Made by a program: the position numbers and the translations under genes. The notes under the pieces were generated by a model, which had not been told where the DNA came from, searched no databases, and saw only the letters and a list, made by a program, of their open reading frames with translations. A stretch of 64,000 nt of DNA from Lepraria neglecta (lineage: Eukaryota > Ascomycota > Lecanoromycetes > Lecanorales > Stereocaulaceae): contig CM065653.1 of NCBI GenBank assembly GCA_033220425.1, forward strand, positions 2,418,001-2,482,000. Reading direction: 5' to 3'. How positions within the stretch are numbered: position 1 is the stretch's first letter; the number at the start of each line of letters is the position of its first letter. This document shows positions 46,745 through 58,924 of this stretch, piece by piece.

Positions 46745-49700
46745 GGGCTGAAGAAGCACCCGAGTAACATCGTTAAAGAGCATGGAGAGATACGGGGGCC
46801 AATTTCATTTCTTTAGGCAAGAGATTGGGTCATAAGACCCCTTGAACAGCGTGTAATTAGATGTTCTAGCCTTCATGTTGTACTGCTAGATAGCAACGAT
46901 ATAGACGGCATTACAAGCAAGCCGCTACCAGACCCCCTGGCTGGAGCGCATAGGTGTCAATACGTAGTAGCGAAATGATTTATGATCCTACTAATGCCCA
47001 AATGCCTATGCAATGAAACGCTGTTTGCTGCTTCATGCCACTCTCCTTCAATTCTCTGCACAACGAAGTCCTACAACTTCCTTGTTTTACCCTCTGCGGT
47101 TCCCCAATATGAGTATGATTGGCTGGGGTAGTATCCGCTGTACGCTCCCCCATTCCGCCAGACCTTGATCGCAGCACTCACTTCTGCTAATTTTACCATC
47201 ATGACCGACCGTTGGAAGGGCAGAATGCCGGCACAGTGTGCTTGACAGACACTCTGCGCTTCTCCTAATGCTTGATCAGTCATTTCCTCTAGGCAATATT
47301 GGATTGAAACTCGTCCTGGAATCCGCTGAAGTCGCCTCTGTCAGTCCAATATGAGAATCAACGGCTGAAAGCGCAGCTGCCCAATTCCATATTGATATCA
47401 TGTACTTTCTTCCTCCGCAAGAGCTCGTTTGCTGACTGCATTCTGCCATTCTACTATGGCGATCGACTGTTGGAAGTACCGAAATATGGCTCAATCTCGC
47501 ATTTTGCGCTTTGTATAGAGTGCCATCGATCCCCTCTGTCACGTACTCCCGTATTCAATGTTGTATTCAACCATTGCCGCACTCGTTTCTGCCATTTTTA
47601 TATCATGATCGACGACTAGATGCGTAGCTGCCCAAGTCAATGCCCTTCGAACATCTTGCGCTCCGCCCAGAGCTTGATAGATACCCTCTTTCACGCAATA
47701 CTGTACTCAATTTCGTATTGAAACCTTACCACTCTCGCTTCTGCCACTCCGATATCGTGGCTGCCTAGCTCAATGACCTTCTCACGTTATCATTTTGCGC
47801 TTCACAAAAGCTTGCTCAAGATCAACATTCCTCCAATCAACTCCGCAGCAAATATACCGGGGAAGTGAGCGTTTAGTGTCCGGTGTCATCCGCTATATTG
47901 GGCTTCCAGCGCCACTTATTCGCGTATCTCCGCAGTCGCCTATACGAGCGCTTCAATCTGGCGGACCCTGCATCGACAATTCTAACAAAAGCATTGGAAT
48001 AGGATGGATCTTCGCATTCTTTAAGACGCTCTTGGCTTCCGTCCGTGCGAAGGCAGCGCCGAGATAAGGGAATGTGAGGAATTGGAGGAGCGAATTGGTC
48101 ATGAATTGGTTGTAGATACGCTCATGGGGCCGCCGCACGCACGAGCCCCCTCTGGATCTCATTCGAGCGCCATGAAAGCCGTTGGAACGTCAAATCAAAC
48201 GTCAAATCTCTCTTTTTGCTTTCCGATTCCCAATCGAGGTGACTTGCATCAGAACTGTGGAGAGGCAACTCTTGCCGCATAATGTCGCCGGATTGGGAAT
48301 GGGCCATCGAGGAGCCTCTGCGGCTCAAATTCGCATTGATAATGCTCTCAAGCACAACGAATATACAGCGATCTTTCGTGGTAGGGGCTGTAGGAGAAGT
48401 AAAGGAGCACACTCGTATGGGAAATGGTCAGCCTATGGCTTTCCTGCGAGATAAAGTAGGGACACCAGTGCCATTGCTTGGGTGGTCTTGGCGCATCTGT
48501 ACGATGCAAGATCTGACCTGCACAGCATGAGAAGAAAGTGCTTGCCTACTTACTGGGTAAAAGACAATGCATATGTGCAGCTTTATCGAATCAACCCACT
48601 TCCTTCGGAGGTGGCGTTCGGCATCGTAAACACTGTAAACACTATCACAACATATCTCGGATAAGCCGGTCAGACGAATAGGCACCTGAGATGCTCTTGC
48701 CCACAGCAAGTGTCGTCGTGAAAATGAACGTAGAACCGGCAGGAGCCTCTGATGCTTCAGTGCTGATGTCTTAGTGCCACATGCTCGGTTAGGAATTTTC
48801 AAGAGATTCAACGCCGAACATACAAAAACCCTTTCCGGCAACTCTGAACCACCTCTAATGGTACCTCCGACACCAAAGCCCAACCTCACTTCGCAACGTC
48901 AGCAGAGGCAACCAGGGGAACATAGCGGAGACATGAAACTACAAGTCACAGCGCGGCATCCACGTTATTCACGGGGTTATCACGTTGGCCAAAGCGTAGA
49001 TTGAGGAGGAGGGAGCAGCGGCTAGAGCACACATATCCAACAACTTCCAAGAGCATACGAGGTACCTGAATACACACTCACACCAAAATTTTCTAGGGTC
49101 ATGCAGCCACATCAGTCGCTGCACTCCACAGTCATTGCGCCCACATCTGACCCTTCTTACGCAGTCACAAACGCTTACAACGGGGAATCAACGGAGCCAG
49201 GTACAAAAAACGGAACGCCTCAACCCTCAACAAATCATCAGACAAGACGAAAGAACAGGTGCGCTAGGTCAACCTGGTGTAACTCCGCGGTCCCTCCCGC
49301 TCTAGTTTAGCGGAGTCCAACGGTAACTGGGATCATTTGTGCAAGATCCAATAGCCACGGATTGGTATCCGGCACCTCGGAATCCTTACGAGGAGCTTTC
49401 CTCCGGCTCTAAGGTCAGTCTCATCCTATCACCAACCGGTTTGCAAGGAAAGAGAACCCCGCTTTCCTCCTTTCTTTTGACATTTTTCACGGCACTTTGA
49501 TGCACCATTACCCGAAGCGAATCGAGATGCCAAGATTGGCTTGCAGCGCCCAACGGTCGAACAAAGTCTAATTCTCTTACTTAGCCTCCACCGCCTCTTG
49601 GTTTGCTCGGTACAAAATGCCTTTGCAACCAAACCTCTGTGTCATCACTCTGTCCTTGGGAGCAATGATACTCAAATAAAACACGAATCGCGACCCAAGT

Positions 49701-51156
49701 TTCTGACGTTTCATCATTCATTTCTCCACCTAGTTTCACGCGCTTGAAACGTGGTCTTGACACAAGGCTTTTTTTGATGAGTTCGGCTGATTAATTATTG
49801 CTTCTTCCAGAAATTGCCCCTTATCGAAGGCCTCGGCAAGGAATCACACTCTTTTGGCCTATCACAGTGCACCCGGCGGGGCACCAAGCCGGTTCCCCCC
49901 AAGCGATTACTTCGTTTGGAGCGTGGCGCTCATTGAAACACAGCGTCGCTCCCTCTCCAAACTCCTTGCTGTTATCTATAATCTTAGCGCACAGTCCTAA
50001 GATTAAGGACCGATTCAGGATTGCAAGGACAATTAATATGAGCCAAGACCATACGCCATTTTCGATACTTCGATACGGTCAAGGCCACGTGTGTAACAGG
50101 TTCAGATAATAGGTCTAGTAGGAGTCCTTTAGGAGGCCACGAAATCGGTCAGCAAACAGGATTCGTTTTCTCGATTACATTCGACCGGAGTGAGCACGAG
50201 AGAAAGGTATGGTTTCTCCGCCCATGCATTAGGCCTTGAATTTGCGTAAGCAGTGGCAAATGACTGTGATAGCAACTTTTGCTCCTCAAACAGATGCGCC
50301 TGTTTAATTGGTGCTATCAAGACAGGGCTGCATGGACACTGCTGACTCGAGTCTTCCTTGTAGCGTTACCCGAGAGTGAATCATATTTTCTCAAGGATTT
50401 CTCGGTATTATTACCAACGGTTTTTAGAGTACAAGCGTTGTTACGGACCAGACGAATTACCCTTAAATCTGGCCATCATACATCACCAATATTATTAAAG
50501 TAGGCCATGGGAGCCTTCAAGGAAGAGCCGGCCGGAGATCCTGTGAGTACTATTCATCCCTGCTGAACCCGGGAGTTCTTCTGGTTTCTGCATCACATTT
50601 TTTTCGACTGCCTGCGGCGTGCAATCTGGTCGCGCGAGGGTAAGCTCCAAGCTGCCCTGGCTGCATGAATAGCGCCAAATGGTACGGCCCTCGAGAGCAA
50701 ACTTCCCTGCCAACAAACGGCTTTTTGGCCAAACCCCTGCACCACTTTTCGTACACCACACCTGCTTCAAATGTTCTCTATCAATATTGCGAAACTGTTG
50801 TGATGTTCTACAAAGTTGTATAGCACATCCTTGAGCGTTCAGTCCATCGCGCCTGATCTGTTCACGAAGCTCGGGCGTGGTTGATCGTCCTCACCAACAC
50901 CAATCACTATCCTGACCCCTCCTACCGCACAGTATGGATGCCCCTGCATGTCATGGAGCTTCCCTGTCCTTGCGCTGTTGTGGCTGACTGTTTACAATTC
51001 GCGTATTGCTTCATTATCACAAAGCCATTTGCAATAGAGTCACATTGTTTGTGTGTCTATATCGTCGGGCGCTCTTGACCTTACTCGTTGAAGCATCTCG
51101 AGAGCAGATCGTTAATAGAAGGAACATGAAGCTGATCCGCCTGGTCTACGTTATAG
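46745..51156. other. Large intergenic region, about 4.4 kb
   Basis: No confident gene lies between the helicase and the DUF8032 gene. Features seen: a degenerate tandem repeat (47070-47830), and around 47950-48420 short opposing frames without family features. From about 49000 to 51100 the sequence is complex and unique-looking. Some of it must contain the promoter and first exon(s) of the DUF8032 gene, whose start I could not place. Confidence 0.4.
47070..47830 (+). repeat. Degenerate tandem repeat, about 110-156 bp period
   Basis: At least five diverged copies recur. Each carries a block like CACTC-CTTCTGCCA followed by TATC-TG-TCG, seen near 47170, 47437, 47577 and 47726, with a weaker form at about 47326 and a partial one near 47100. 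Downstream blocks also recur: TTGCGCT-GC, AGCTTGATAG, and a GTA(T)TTGAAACC-like motif near 47300, 47550 and 47730. Spacing between copies is about 111-156 bp. No coding frame is conserved between copies, so this looks like an old non-coding satellite-like array. Confidence 0.55.
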
Positions 51157-53751
51157 CATCATCCTCTTCCGCCTCAGCAAGGCTCCGTTCCTCAGCAACT
51201 GCAGCACCCTCGACCTATAAACATTGCTCATCCACAGTCGCATCCTAATTCCCCACATCAAAATCAACACCCTGGTGCATTTCCATCTCCACACTCCTCG
51301 ACTCACAGCATCCCGCTTCAGCATCGATCACCATATCCTCCACCGATTGGACCCACCGGTCACCTTCCTCCAGAATACTACACACCTGGTCCTTACGACG
51401 CGCCCGTAACAGGGCCCTATTCATCTGCCGGTAAGATTCCCGCAGAGATTGGTTGTAGGTCGTGGATCTGAAGCTGATGATAAGAATGGTTAGAGGGAAA
51501 CGAAATTATGGCGGCTGTCCGCCCATATCAGCAAAATGTATATCATACCCCACAATCCAATTCTCCAGCATCGGTAGCTTCATCGCAGAGTCATGAACAA
51601 CATGCGCGTATGTACGCGCAACCCCCAGCGCAAATGCAGCAGAACATATACGGCTATCCTCATTACCAAGTCCCTCCGAATGCATACCCCCAGCAACAGC
51701 AACAACAGCATCAGATGATGACTTCTCAACCCCTCCTACCTCACCAACAAGGCCCATCGCCCATGTCACACCAATCTCCCGCCCAGCAGCAGGCTATGAA
51801 TAGTCCGCGTCCACAACCAAAACTTGAGCCTGGAACTATACCAAGACCCATGGATCCAGCTGCTCTTCAACGATCCCCACCGGGTCCCATTAACTCAAAC
51901 CAAAGTACGCCTTCAGCGGCTGCGCAGAACGCGAACGGATTGCATTCAAATCAAGCAGGTGGCCCAGGTGTAAATCCCAATGCAGCCCCAGGACCAATCC
52001 CAGCGACTACTCCCCTTGTCGTACGGCAAGATAACAACGGTGTCCAATGGATAGCTTTCGAATATTCACGAGACCGAGTGAAGATGGAGTACACTATCAG
52101 ATGCGATGTAGAGTCTGTCAATACGGATGATCTTTCAAGCGATTTCCGAGGCGAAAATTGCGTATATCCGCGGGCATGCAGTGGCAAGGATGGTTACAGA
52201 GGCAATCGCTTTCAATACGAAATGGAATGCAACACTGTTGGCTGGGCTTTGGCTGAATTGAACCCGTGCCTCCGAGGAAAGAGAGGTCTTATCCAGCGGG
52301 CCGTTGATAGTTGGAGGAACAGCAACCAGGATCCCCGGTTACGGAGTAGACGGGTGCGGAGGATGGCAAAAATGAACACTCGGAAAACCGTGGCGAATAG
52401 CCACACACCCAATCACATGGCTGGTCCACGTGATGTTGGGGCACCACCACCGAGCACAACTCCTATGACAGTACCTGGGCAGCAGAGACCACCCCCAACC
52501 AACATAAGTCTAGCAGGCCAAGCACAGCTGCATCATCATCACGCAAACCCTGACGGAAGCCAACCTAGTAGTACAGACGATGTCAGCGGTATGTTTCACC
52601 AATTGTCATGATTAAGGCGATCTTTGTGCGCGGCTGGCCCGGCTTCATAATCATGTACATTTTTATGATATTATAAAAAGCCTACCCTAGATTTAACATC
52701 CTGTATGCTGTTCTGGGCGCTTCAACCTGAGATTCCAGCGCACAACCTATGTAAGCAAGGCGAAGCGTAGGCTGACGGTCGTGTTTATTAACAGTGAATG
52801 GAGACCTGACCCCTCAACAACAGCAACAGCAACAGACACCCAAATCCTCCAGCGCTATCCGCCCTAACAACCTCTTCTACCCTACCTACCCCATCCCTCC
52901 GAACCCTACTGGAGGCGCCTCAATGCCCCCACAACTCCACAACGGCATCGACACCATGCCGAACCACGCCACCATCCCCGCCTCGACGGGTGCGCTGGAG
53001 ATGTCAACAAGGAACGAAGGCTCCGCTTCTCCAGATCCCACGCACGATCCCGTCTTTGGCGATATCCCGCTCGCCAAACGCCGCAAATTCGTCGTTATTA
53101 ACGACGTGGAGAAAAACAATAAAGGCGTCAGAGTCAAGTTCGATTTGCAAACTGTGCCGATTCATGAGGCGCCGGATTCTTATCGTAGAATCAATTCAGT
53201 CTATTCAAGGGCGTGGTATCCGACCCAGATGCAACTTTCGCCTCGTTCGAGGGGTGGGAAGGGCCGGTTTATGAGGATGAGGGAGGAGGATGTGAGTGGG
53301 GAGATGGAGGTGGACGCGGAGGGAGACCAACGGGGGACTGTGTTGGTTAAAATGCCCATGTTGGAGGGCAGGGAGGAGGAACTCAAGGTTCCTGGGCTGG
53401 GACGCAGGGTTAGGGAGAGAGAAGAGAAGCTGAATGATTTGGGGTATCGAATGAGTTGGAGTCAGAGTCGGAGTTTTGCTAATAGGGTATTGTTTTTACA
53501 ACGTGGTCGTAAGTGATCCTTGTTCATCTCTTTCCCACGCTCCCCCTGGACCGACAGGGATCAAGGGTTGTGATTGTGGCAAACATCAGCTGACAGGGAC
53601 TCTAGTGGACAAGTACCGCAACAAGATGAAAGAAACCCTGGTAGCCGGCGGCCAGGAAGTCTCAACCGTGGCGCCGTACTTCGACACTCGGGTGGGAAAG
53701 CGGAGGTGGTTGGAACGAAAGGGGAAAGGGAAGAGGAGTGCTTCTCCCTGA
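51157..53751 (+). CDS. DUF8032-domain protein (5' end not placed)
   Basis: Visible exons are 51157-51430, 51494-52588, 52795-53508 and 53558-53751, together 758 aa in one frame. The junctions are SSA/EGNEIM, DDVS/VNGDL, and QRG/RIKGCDCGKH. The N-terminal half is Pro/Gln/His-rich and disordered. The conserved core (about 52000-52400) reads IRCDVESVN, ENCVYPRACSG, NTVGWALAELNPCLRGKRG, RAVDSWRNSNQDPRLRSRRV and RRMAKMNTR, a signature I associate with DUF8032. The third exon has IPLAKRRKFVVINDVEK and RINSVYSRAWYPTQM, also conserved-looking. The first visible exon is preceded by a TTATAG acceptor, so at least one more 5' exon with the ATG lies upstream. Intron 52589-52794 (206 nt) is long. The composition resembles a transcriptional regulator; the function is unknown to me. 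Confidence 0.75.
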
Positions 53752-54464
53752 ATGGCTATCGCGTCGTTGAGATATTGCACTCTAGGAGATGATGGCTGAG
53801 CAGCTTTTGTGATGCTATCGCCGTCGATATGTATTACGAGCTTGGTGCGGCCTTATATTTGGTTGCTCTTTTGGTAGAGCAACGAACATGATATGGATCA
53901 ATATGGAGGAATAGTGCTACTATACAGGAGATATTGGCATATTTGGCTGGAGTGAATATCTTTAGGGCTTGTCACCGTATGTATAGAAGGGCAACGGCTT
54001 CGTATCTGGCAGGAAGGAAAGGGGATGGAAATGGAAATGGAAACGGCCAGGTTGTTACACTATGCTTCCAATGAATATGTAAATAAGGAACAGTCAATGT
54101 TAGCTCGCTGGTCAAGCTTTCTTTGCAGCACTGAAAGTCTGCTTGCTTATGCAGCATGAACGCAACGATGGGGACGCAGTTTGCAAAATTTGAAAGAAGG
54201 TCACTAGTTTGCTTGCTACGCTAAAGCTCATCAATATCAAATTTCCAAATCATGACCGCATGCCTCTCAGGTCCATGTCTCATATCTCTTCCATCTTCAA
54301 AACAACACAACGCCTCCCATTCCACTTCAAACGAGTGTTCCTCCTTCTGGCCAACCAGCTAGCCGTCTTGCCATTCTCCCTTCTCATCACGATATCACTT
54401 CCAACTTCTCCTTTTACATCTAATTCCTCCCGCCGCCCAAATAGCTACCGCAACAACAGCTCAT
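53752..54464. other. Convergent intergenic gap, 713 bp
   Basis: The 3' flanks of the DUF8032 and DUF8035 genes meet here. A GGAAATG-type short run lies at about 54022-54045. No gene is supported. Confidence 0.4.
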
Positions 54465-56618
54465 CTAGTGCTCTTCTCTTCCCAGAGTATCACTCGAATG
54501 TGATACCGGTGGAGCCGGAGGACCCTCGGCACCAGACGCAGCACCCTCAGGCGGAGGCGGCGCCATAAGCATCCGTCTCTGCGCTCTAATTTCCGCTGTT
54601 TTCTTTGCGTACTTCATAATCTCCTCCGTATCCATCACCTTCAGCACAATCACATGATCCGGAAACTCATTGAACCGAATACCATCCTGCTCCAAAGACT
54701 CCGGATTCACGAGCTCCCGCTTAATCTTCGTCCAGCGCATTCCTTGTGGGACATTTTTCTTTACCTGATCTTTGTGCGGCGCGACGCCCTCACGTTCTGT
54801 AGCTGGGTGCTCGGGGAATCTGTCGCGTGGTTTGCGGAGGATGCCTTTTGGCGGTGGAGGTGGATCTTTTTTTTCTTCCTCAGGCGAGGGGGTGACGACG
54901 CGGGGTTGACGGACGATTTTGCCGTCTTCGCTGTCGCTAGAGGAGGAGAAGGATGAGGATGAGTAGGAGTCTGCGTCGCGGGTGCGGGAGTGGTGGCGAC
55001 GAGGCTGATAGCTGCGGTGGTGTCGTGTGTAGTCTGGTTCGGGGCGACGTTCGTAGGATGCTTGCTTGCGCAGAGCTGGTTTGACTGGCCCAATAAAGGC
55101 TTCGGCGTCATGTCTTGCACGCCGTTCTTCTTGCCTTGCTTCTTCGTATTCACGGTCTTCGGTTGTGTTGGGACCGGTGCTGACGGAGCTTGTTTCCAAT
55201 GGGTCGCGCTCAAGTTCTCGTAGGTGGTCTCGAGGACGTCTGGATGCTCGAATCTCTTCCTCGCCGTCTCGAGTGCGTCTGGCTGATCGGCCGTCTTCCT
55301 CGTCACGGGACTCTTTCTGGCGGTGTCGCCGTACTCCTTCAGCAGCGAGACCAGTAGCAGCAGCAGCGGCTCCAGCCCCAGCTAACATTCCATTGCTGGA
55401 CCGTGGATCATCTTCCTTGTCTCGTTTATCCCGTGGTTCGTCACGAACCCTGCGGTCTCTGTCTTCTCTGTCGTCATCTCTATGACGATCACGGTCTCGG
55501 TGGTGTTTGTGATGGTGTCTCATATGTCGTTCATCGCTGCCGCGATCGCGTTCGTCATCGTGACCATCTCGTGCTCTTGGCTCCAATCTTTCGTCCTCCT
55601 TACGCGGCCGAGGTCTTAGATCCAATTTATCGTCCTCAGGGGCAGTCTTGCGAGATCGATGGTGCCTTGAGTCTTCCTCGGCATATCCATCATCTGTTGG
55701 ATGGTGGAGAGCTATTTCCGGGCGAGTCTTGCGAGAGCTAGTCTCACGATCATCGCGGGCGTAGTCCCTTGTGGCACGGTCGTCATCCCTCGCACGGTAG
55801 CCCTGCTTCAGGCTTCCAGATCTTTCAATATTTTCGAAACCTCTCGATGAGACAGGAGGCCCAGCATCCCGGTTCGATCGAGGGATGTATGATCCTTCTG
55901 GAATAACCATGCTCGCCGGTCGAGCACTATTGTAGCTGTCTCTCCTAGATCTCTGTCGGTATGTGGGGTCCTGGTATTTTGCTTCCCGAGCATCCGTATA
56001 TTCAAATCCGTAGTCTCGATCATTCTCCCCTTGGCGTTCTCTAACGGCGGGGCGGTTTGAGTTGGACTGTCGGTATGATTTCTCTCTTGCATCTCTTTCA
56101 AGAGGCATCAGCCGACCGGTTTCTGTAGTACCCATGGATGAATGACGGTTGTGGTTCCGTCTGGAAGAAGATGAAGCGGGCAATACTTCATAGTCGTCAT
56201 CTCGACGCTCTCTGCGAACCTTCGTAACAGGGCTTGGAGGTCTGTCGATAGCGCTTGTGATAACCGGTCTGCGAGCATCGGAGCTGGGCACAATCATACT
56301 CAGTGGCCTGCGGATCCTTAGGGGATCCGGCTCCAGTGTCGCACGCCGAGGACGAGGACCAACATTGTAGTCGTCAACAGTGGCTCTCCTTGGAGGACTG
56401 CGTGTGCGAATTGGAACCACCCTTGTTGCGCCTATACGCTCAGCACTTGTGCGAGGCCCAGGAACGTAGTCCCTGCTGGAACGATTAGATGCCGCATATG
56501 GATCGTAGGCGGACGTGGAAAAGAAGCTGCCAGCTGATGTACGGGGGCCAGGTGGACCCGTTGGAGGATGATAGCGATTCCGTGGAGGAGAGAGTGGGCG
56601 GCCGTACGCAGAGCTCAT
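54465..56618 (-). CDS. DUF8035-domain protein, Arg/Asp/His-rich
   Basis: A single open frame of 717 codons from ATG 56618 (MSSAYGRPLSPPRNRY). An in-frame ATG 123 nt further upstream is possible, but its sequence is not conserved-looking. Most of the chain is disordered and highly charged, with long alternations of Arg with Asp/Glu and His (for example HHKHHRDRDRHRDDDRED) and many SRR/SSS patches. A short hydrophobic, alanine/glycine-rich segment (GMLAGAGAAAAATGLAAEGV) interrupts it. The C-terminal globular module (about the last 100 residues) has PPKGILRKPRDRFPE, GMRWTKIKRELVNPESLE, FPDHVIVLKVMDTEEIMKYA and EIRAQRR, which fits DUF8035. The function is unknown. It is intronless, unlike its neighbours. 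Confidence 0.75.
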   Translation of the reverse strand: MSSAYGRPLSPPRNRYHPPTGPPGPRTSAGSFFSTSAYDPYAASNRSSRDYVPGPRTSAERIGATRVVPIRTRSPPRRATVDDYNVGPRPRRATLEPDPLRIRRPLSMIVPSSDARRPVITSAIDRPPSPVTKVRRERRDDDYEVLPASSSSRRNHNRHSSMGTTETGRLMPLERDAREKSYRQSNSNRPAVRERQGENDRDYGFEYTDAREAKYQDPTYRQRSRRDSYNSARPASMVIPEGSYIPRSNRDAGPPVSSRGFENIERSGSLKQGYRARDDDRATRDYARDDRETSSRKTRPEIALHHPTDDGYAEEDSRHHRSRKTAPEDDKLDLRPRPRKEDERLEPRARDGHDDERDRGSDERHMRHHHKHHRDRDRHRDDDREDRDRRVRDEPRDKRDKEDDPRSSNGMLAGAGAAAAATGLAAEGVRRHRQKESRDEEDGRSARRTRDGEEEIRASRRPRDHLRELERDPLETSSVSTGPNTTEDREYEEARQEERRARHDAEAFIGPVKPALRKQASYERRPEPDYTRHHRSYQPRRHHSRTRDADSYSSSSFSSSSDSEDGKIVRQPRVVTPSPEEEKKDPPPPPKGILRKPRDRFPEHPATEREGVAPHKDQVKKNVPQGMRWTKIKRELVNPESLEQDGIRFNEFPDHVIVLKVMDTEEIMKYAKKTAEIRAQRRMLMAPPPPEGAASGAEGPPAPPVSHSSDTLGREEH

Positions 56619-58764
56619 TGTGGTTGCGGTGTTACGTTTTTCTAGCCCTGAGGGCAAGTCGAGGGAATGTGCTGTACGAGATTTGGTGAGTGGATGAGGA
56701 AAAAGTAATGTTTTTATAAAGGATCCTGTGATTGTGGGCATATGTCAGCATTGTGGAGTGGCCTGAATGTCAAGGACAACGCACTGCAAGCAGGCTTATC
56801 TCAAAGCACCCCACGCAAGATGCAGTTATCGAATCCTGACGAGCCGCGTCGACTTAGAAGCTGGGAGAAAGGTCCGCTAATGCTGCATGCGCCGCTGGCT
56901 GGATGCACGGTTGGCGAGGGTAAGGTAGGCCTGATCTTGGAATATGTGGATGGAACCCTGAGGGCCCCGACTCGAGACCTACAAAGGTCAGGGAAGCTGC
57001 TAGTATCCCAGATATAATTCAAAGATATTCAGATTGAGGTAGTGTGTTGTTTGGATGGGGAGCGGTTCATTAACTTATTATTCACTGGCGGATGATGACG
57101 CATTTTAGGAGAGGCCAATTCTGTCAGCAACCCTTGCCTCCCACCGCTATTTACGCTACGCAGAACCTTCAATTTGTTTCTATGGCAATTGTTTCATTTC
57201 TCAATAAGAGACTCAAATGCTACGCTGAGCCCCCAAAACAGATAATCCACCCGTCTCCAGTAGCCTTGACGAACTCGTCAACATGGTAGATCCCTGGCAA
57301 ATGATCCTTGGCTGCCCAATGCTAGCCTGGTCCTTGCTCATTGGGCAGCAATGACATGCACTTCGCTTCGAGCGTCAAAATGATTGCGTACGGAAGAGCG
57401 TGAGAAGCACATGACAGTGAATACTGCAGATCCAATCCGACATTTCCATCGTCCACAATGCATTTCTAAGCCAATGTTCAACGTACCTATTACACAACAG
57501 AGATTATGAAATGTGTAGCGAGTTTTAACTATACAGCGTCAATTGACAACTGATGATGATAGTCGACAAGGCTGCGGTGAGCAGAATCACACTTGAGACA
57601 TCATATACCAAGGGGGAAATCGACGAAATGCGGGAAAGGAAGATCGACCTAGGCTCGCCGGACTATTTCTTCCTGAGCAAAAGACGGGATTTGCTGCTCC
57701 CGCTGACGGGCTCAGTAGTATCAGGCTATGTACTTAGGTGTGGGATAATGTGTGGTGACAGGAAGCAGATCCCCTTTTACTAAAGGAGTGCGGCATGCGT
57801 TGACACAACACAGCCAAAGAAATCTTTTGATGCCATGGCTTGGAACCCACCATAAGCGTCGGCGAATTGTTGTCACCATTAGGACTAATGGCCTGTGCAT
57901 TCGCGATCATTGGCTGACTGATCGGAAGACCTGGTGTTTTTACCCGGCCAAAGGACTTTTGACAGCTAATAGCAATGTGAGGTCCACGTTTGAGAAGATG
58001 AAACATAGACCGTCGACAAGCTAAAACGACCTCAAGATTTGGGGTTCACCTTGTATCCCAAGGACTCGGCGGTACATGCAAAGGAATCACGCAATCACGC
58101 ACAAGAGGCCTTTTTCTCGCTTGACTATTGGCCGATCATCTCCTTAAGATGGTCCCTGCCTTTTCCGCAGAGATGGCCTCGTAATCCTTCCTCCACTACA
58201 AGCCAATACCCAAAGTTTAGAATTTTACAGGCAAGAAGAGAAACCAATGGAACGAAGCCACGAGAAGACGTGCATGATAGCCCGCAGGCCACGATAAGCG
58301 TCCTGAAAACAATCATGGATTCATAGAAAAGAATACACTTATACCTCCTCCTTTCTTTTCGTTCAAGTAGAGCCAGGACTGACCGATTGCTTGATGCTAT
58401 TCAAGAGTAGTGTGCGATTATAAATGTTCATTTTATTGCTCGTAGTGGAATCGTGGAGTATGAAGCTAGCGTTGCTCAATCAACACGCCAAGCCTGCTAG
58501 CGCGACGAGCGCGATGGCTCCACAATAGACCCCAGCCTCTTTCCGGGCAATTCTCTTCACCCGACTTCCACCTTTCAACCAAATCCAATTGTACTACACA
58601 TAAACCCCATAAACAACTCACCATCTGACGATTGACTCCATCACGAATAAGCCCCCTCCCTAAATCTCCCCGGAGCAAGAGTCTGTTCTTGTCTTCCTTT
58701 CGATTCGTTCTCACGGCGGCTCGAGAGGCATTCAGGAAAAGACTCCCCAAACTCCGTCAACCTG
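56619..58764. other. Intergenic region upstream of DUF8035 and hex1
   Basis: About 2.1 kb between the divergent DUF8035 and hex1 genes. No credible ORF. The stretch at 58560-58764 is pyrimidine-rich and ends in a consensus donor (GTGAGC), so it is probably the hex1 5' UTR exon. The rest should carry the two promoters; no element is identifiable by eye. Confidence 0.4.
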
Positions 58765-58924
58765 GTGAGCAACGTTCCTGAGCTATACTACCCTTTCATA
58801 TACCTATTTGAGTTGTCATGCATGTTCTAGGAAGCAAGACATGTGGTTTTGTTCCCTAAACATGTATTTCCTCTCCAAAATCCGTCTAAAAGGAGAGATG
58901 CTAACCCCGAATTTATTTATTTAG
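58765..58924 (+). other. Probable 5' leader intron of hex1
   Basis: The donor CTG/GTGAGC and the 3' end CTAAC...TTTAG define a 160-nt intron between a leader exon and the hex1 frame. The intron's last bases, TAG, lie in frame with the downstream coding frame, so retention of the intron would stop translation of any upstream in-frame ATG. Confidence 0.5.

Noticed and set aside
48122-48889. Opposing 90-150-codon frames in the gene desert
   Set aside because: No recognisable domain, and the frames conflict on both strands.
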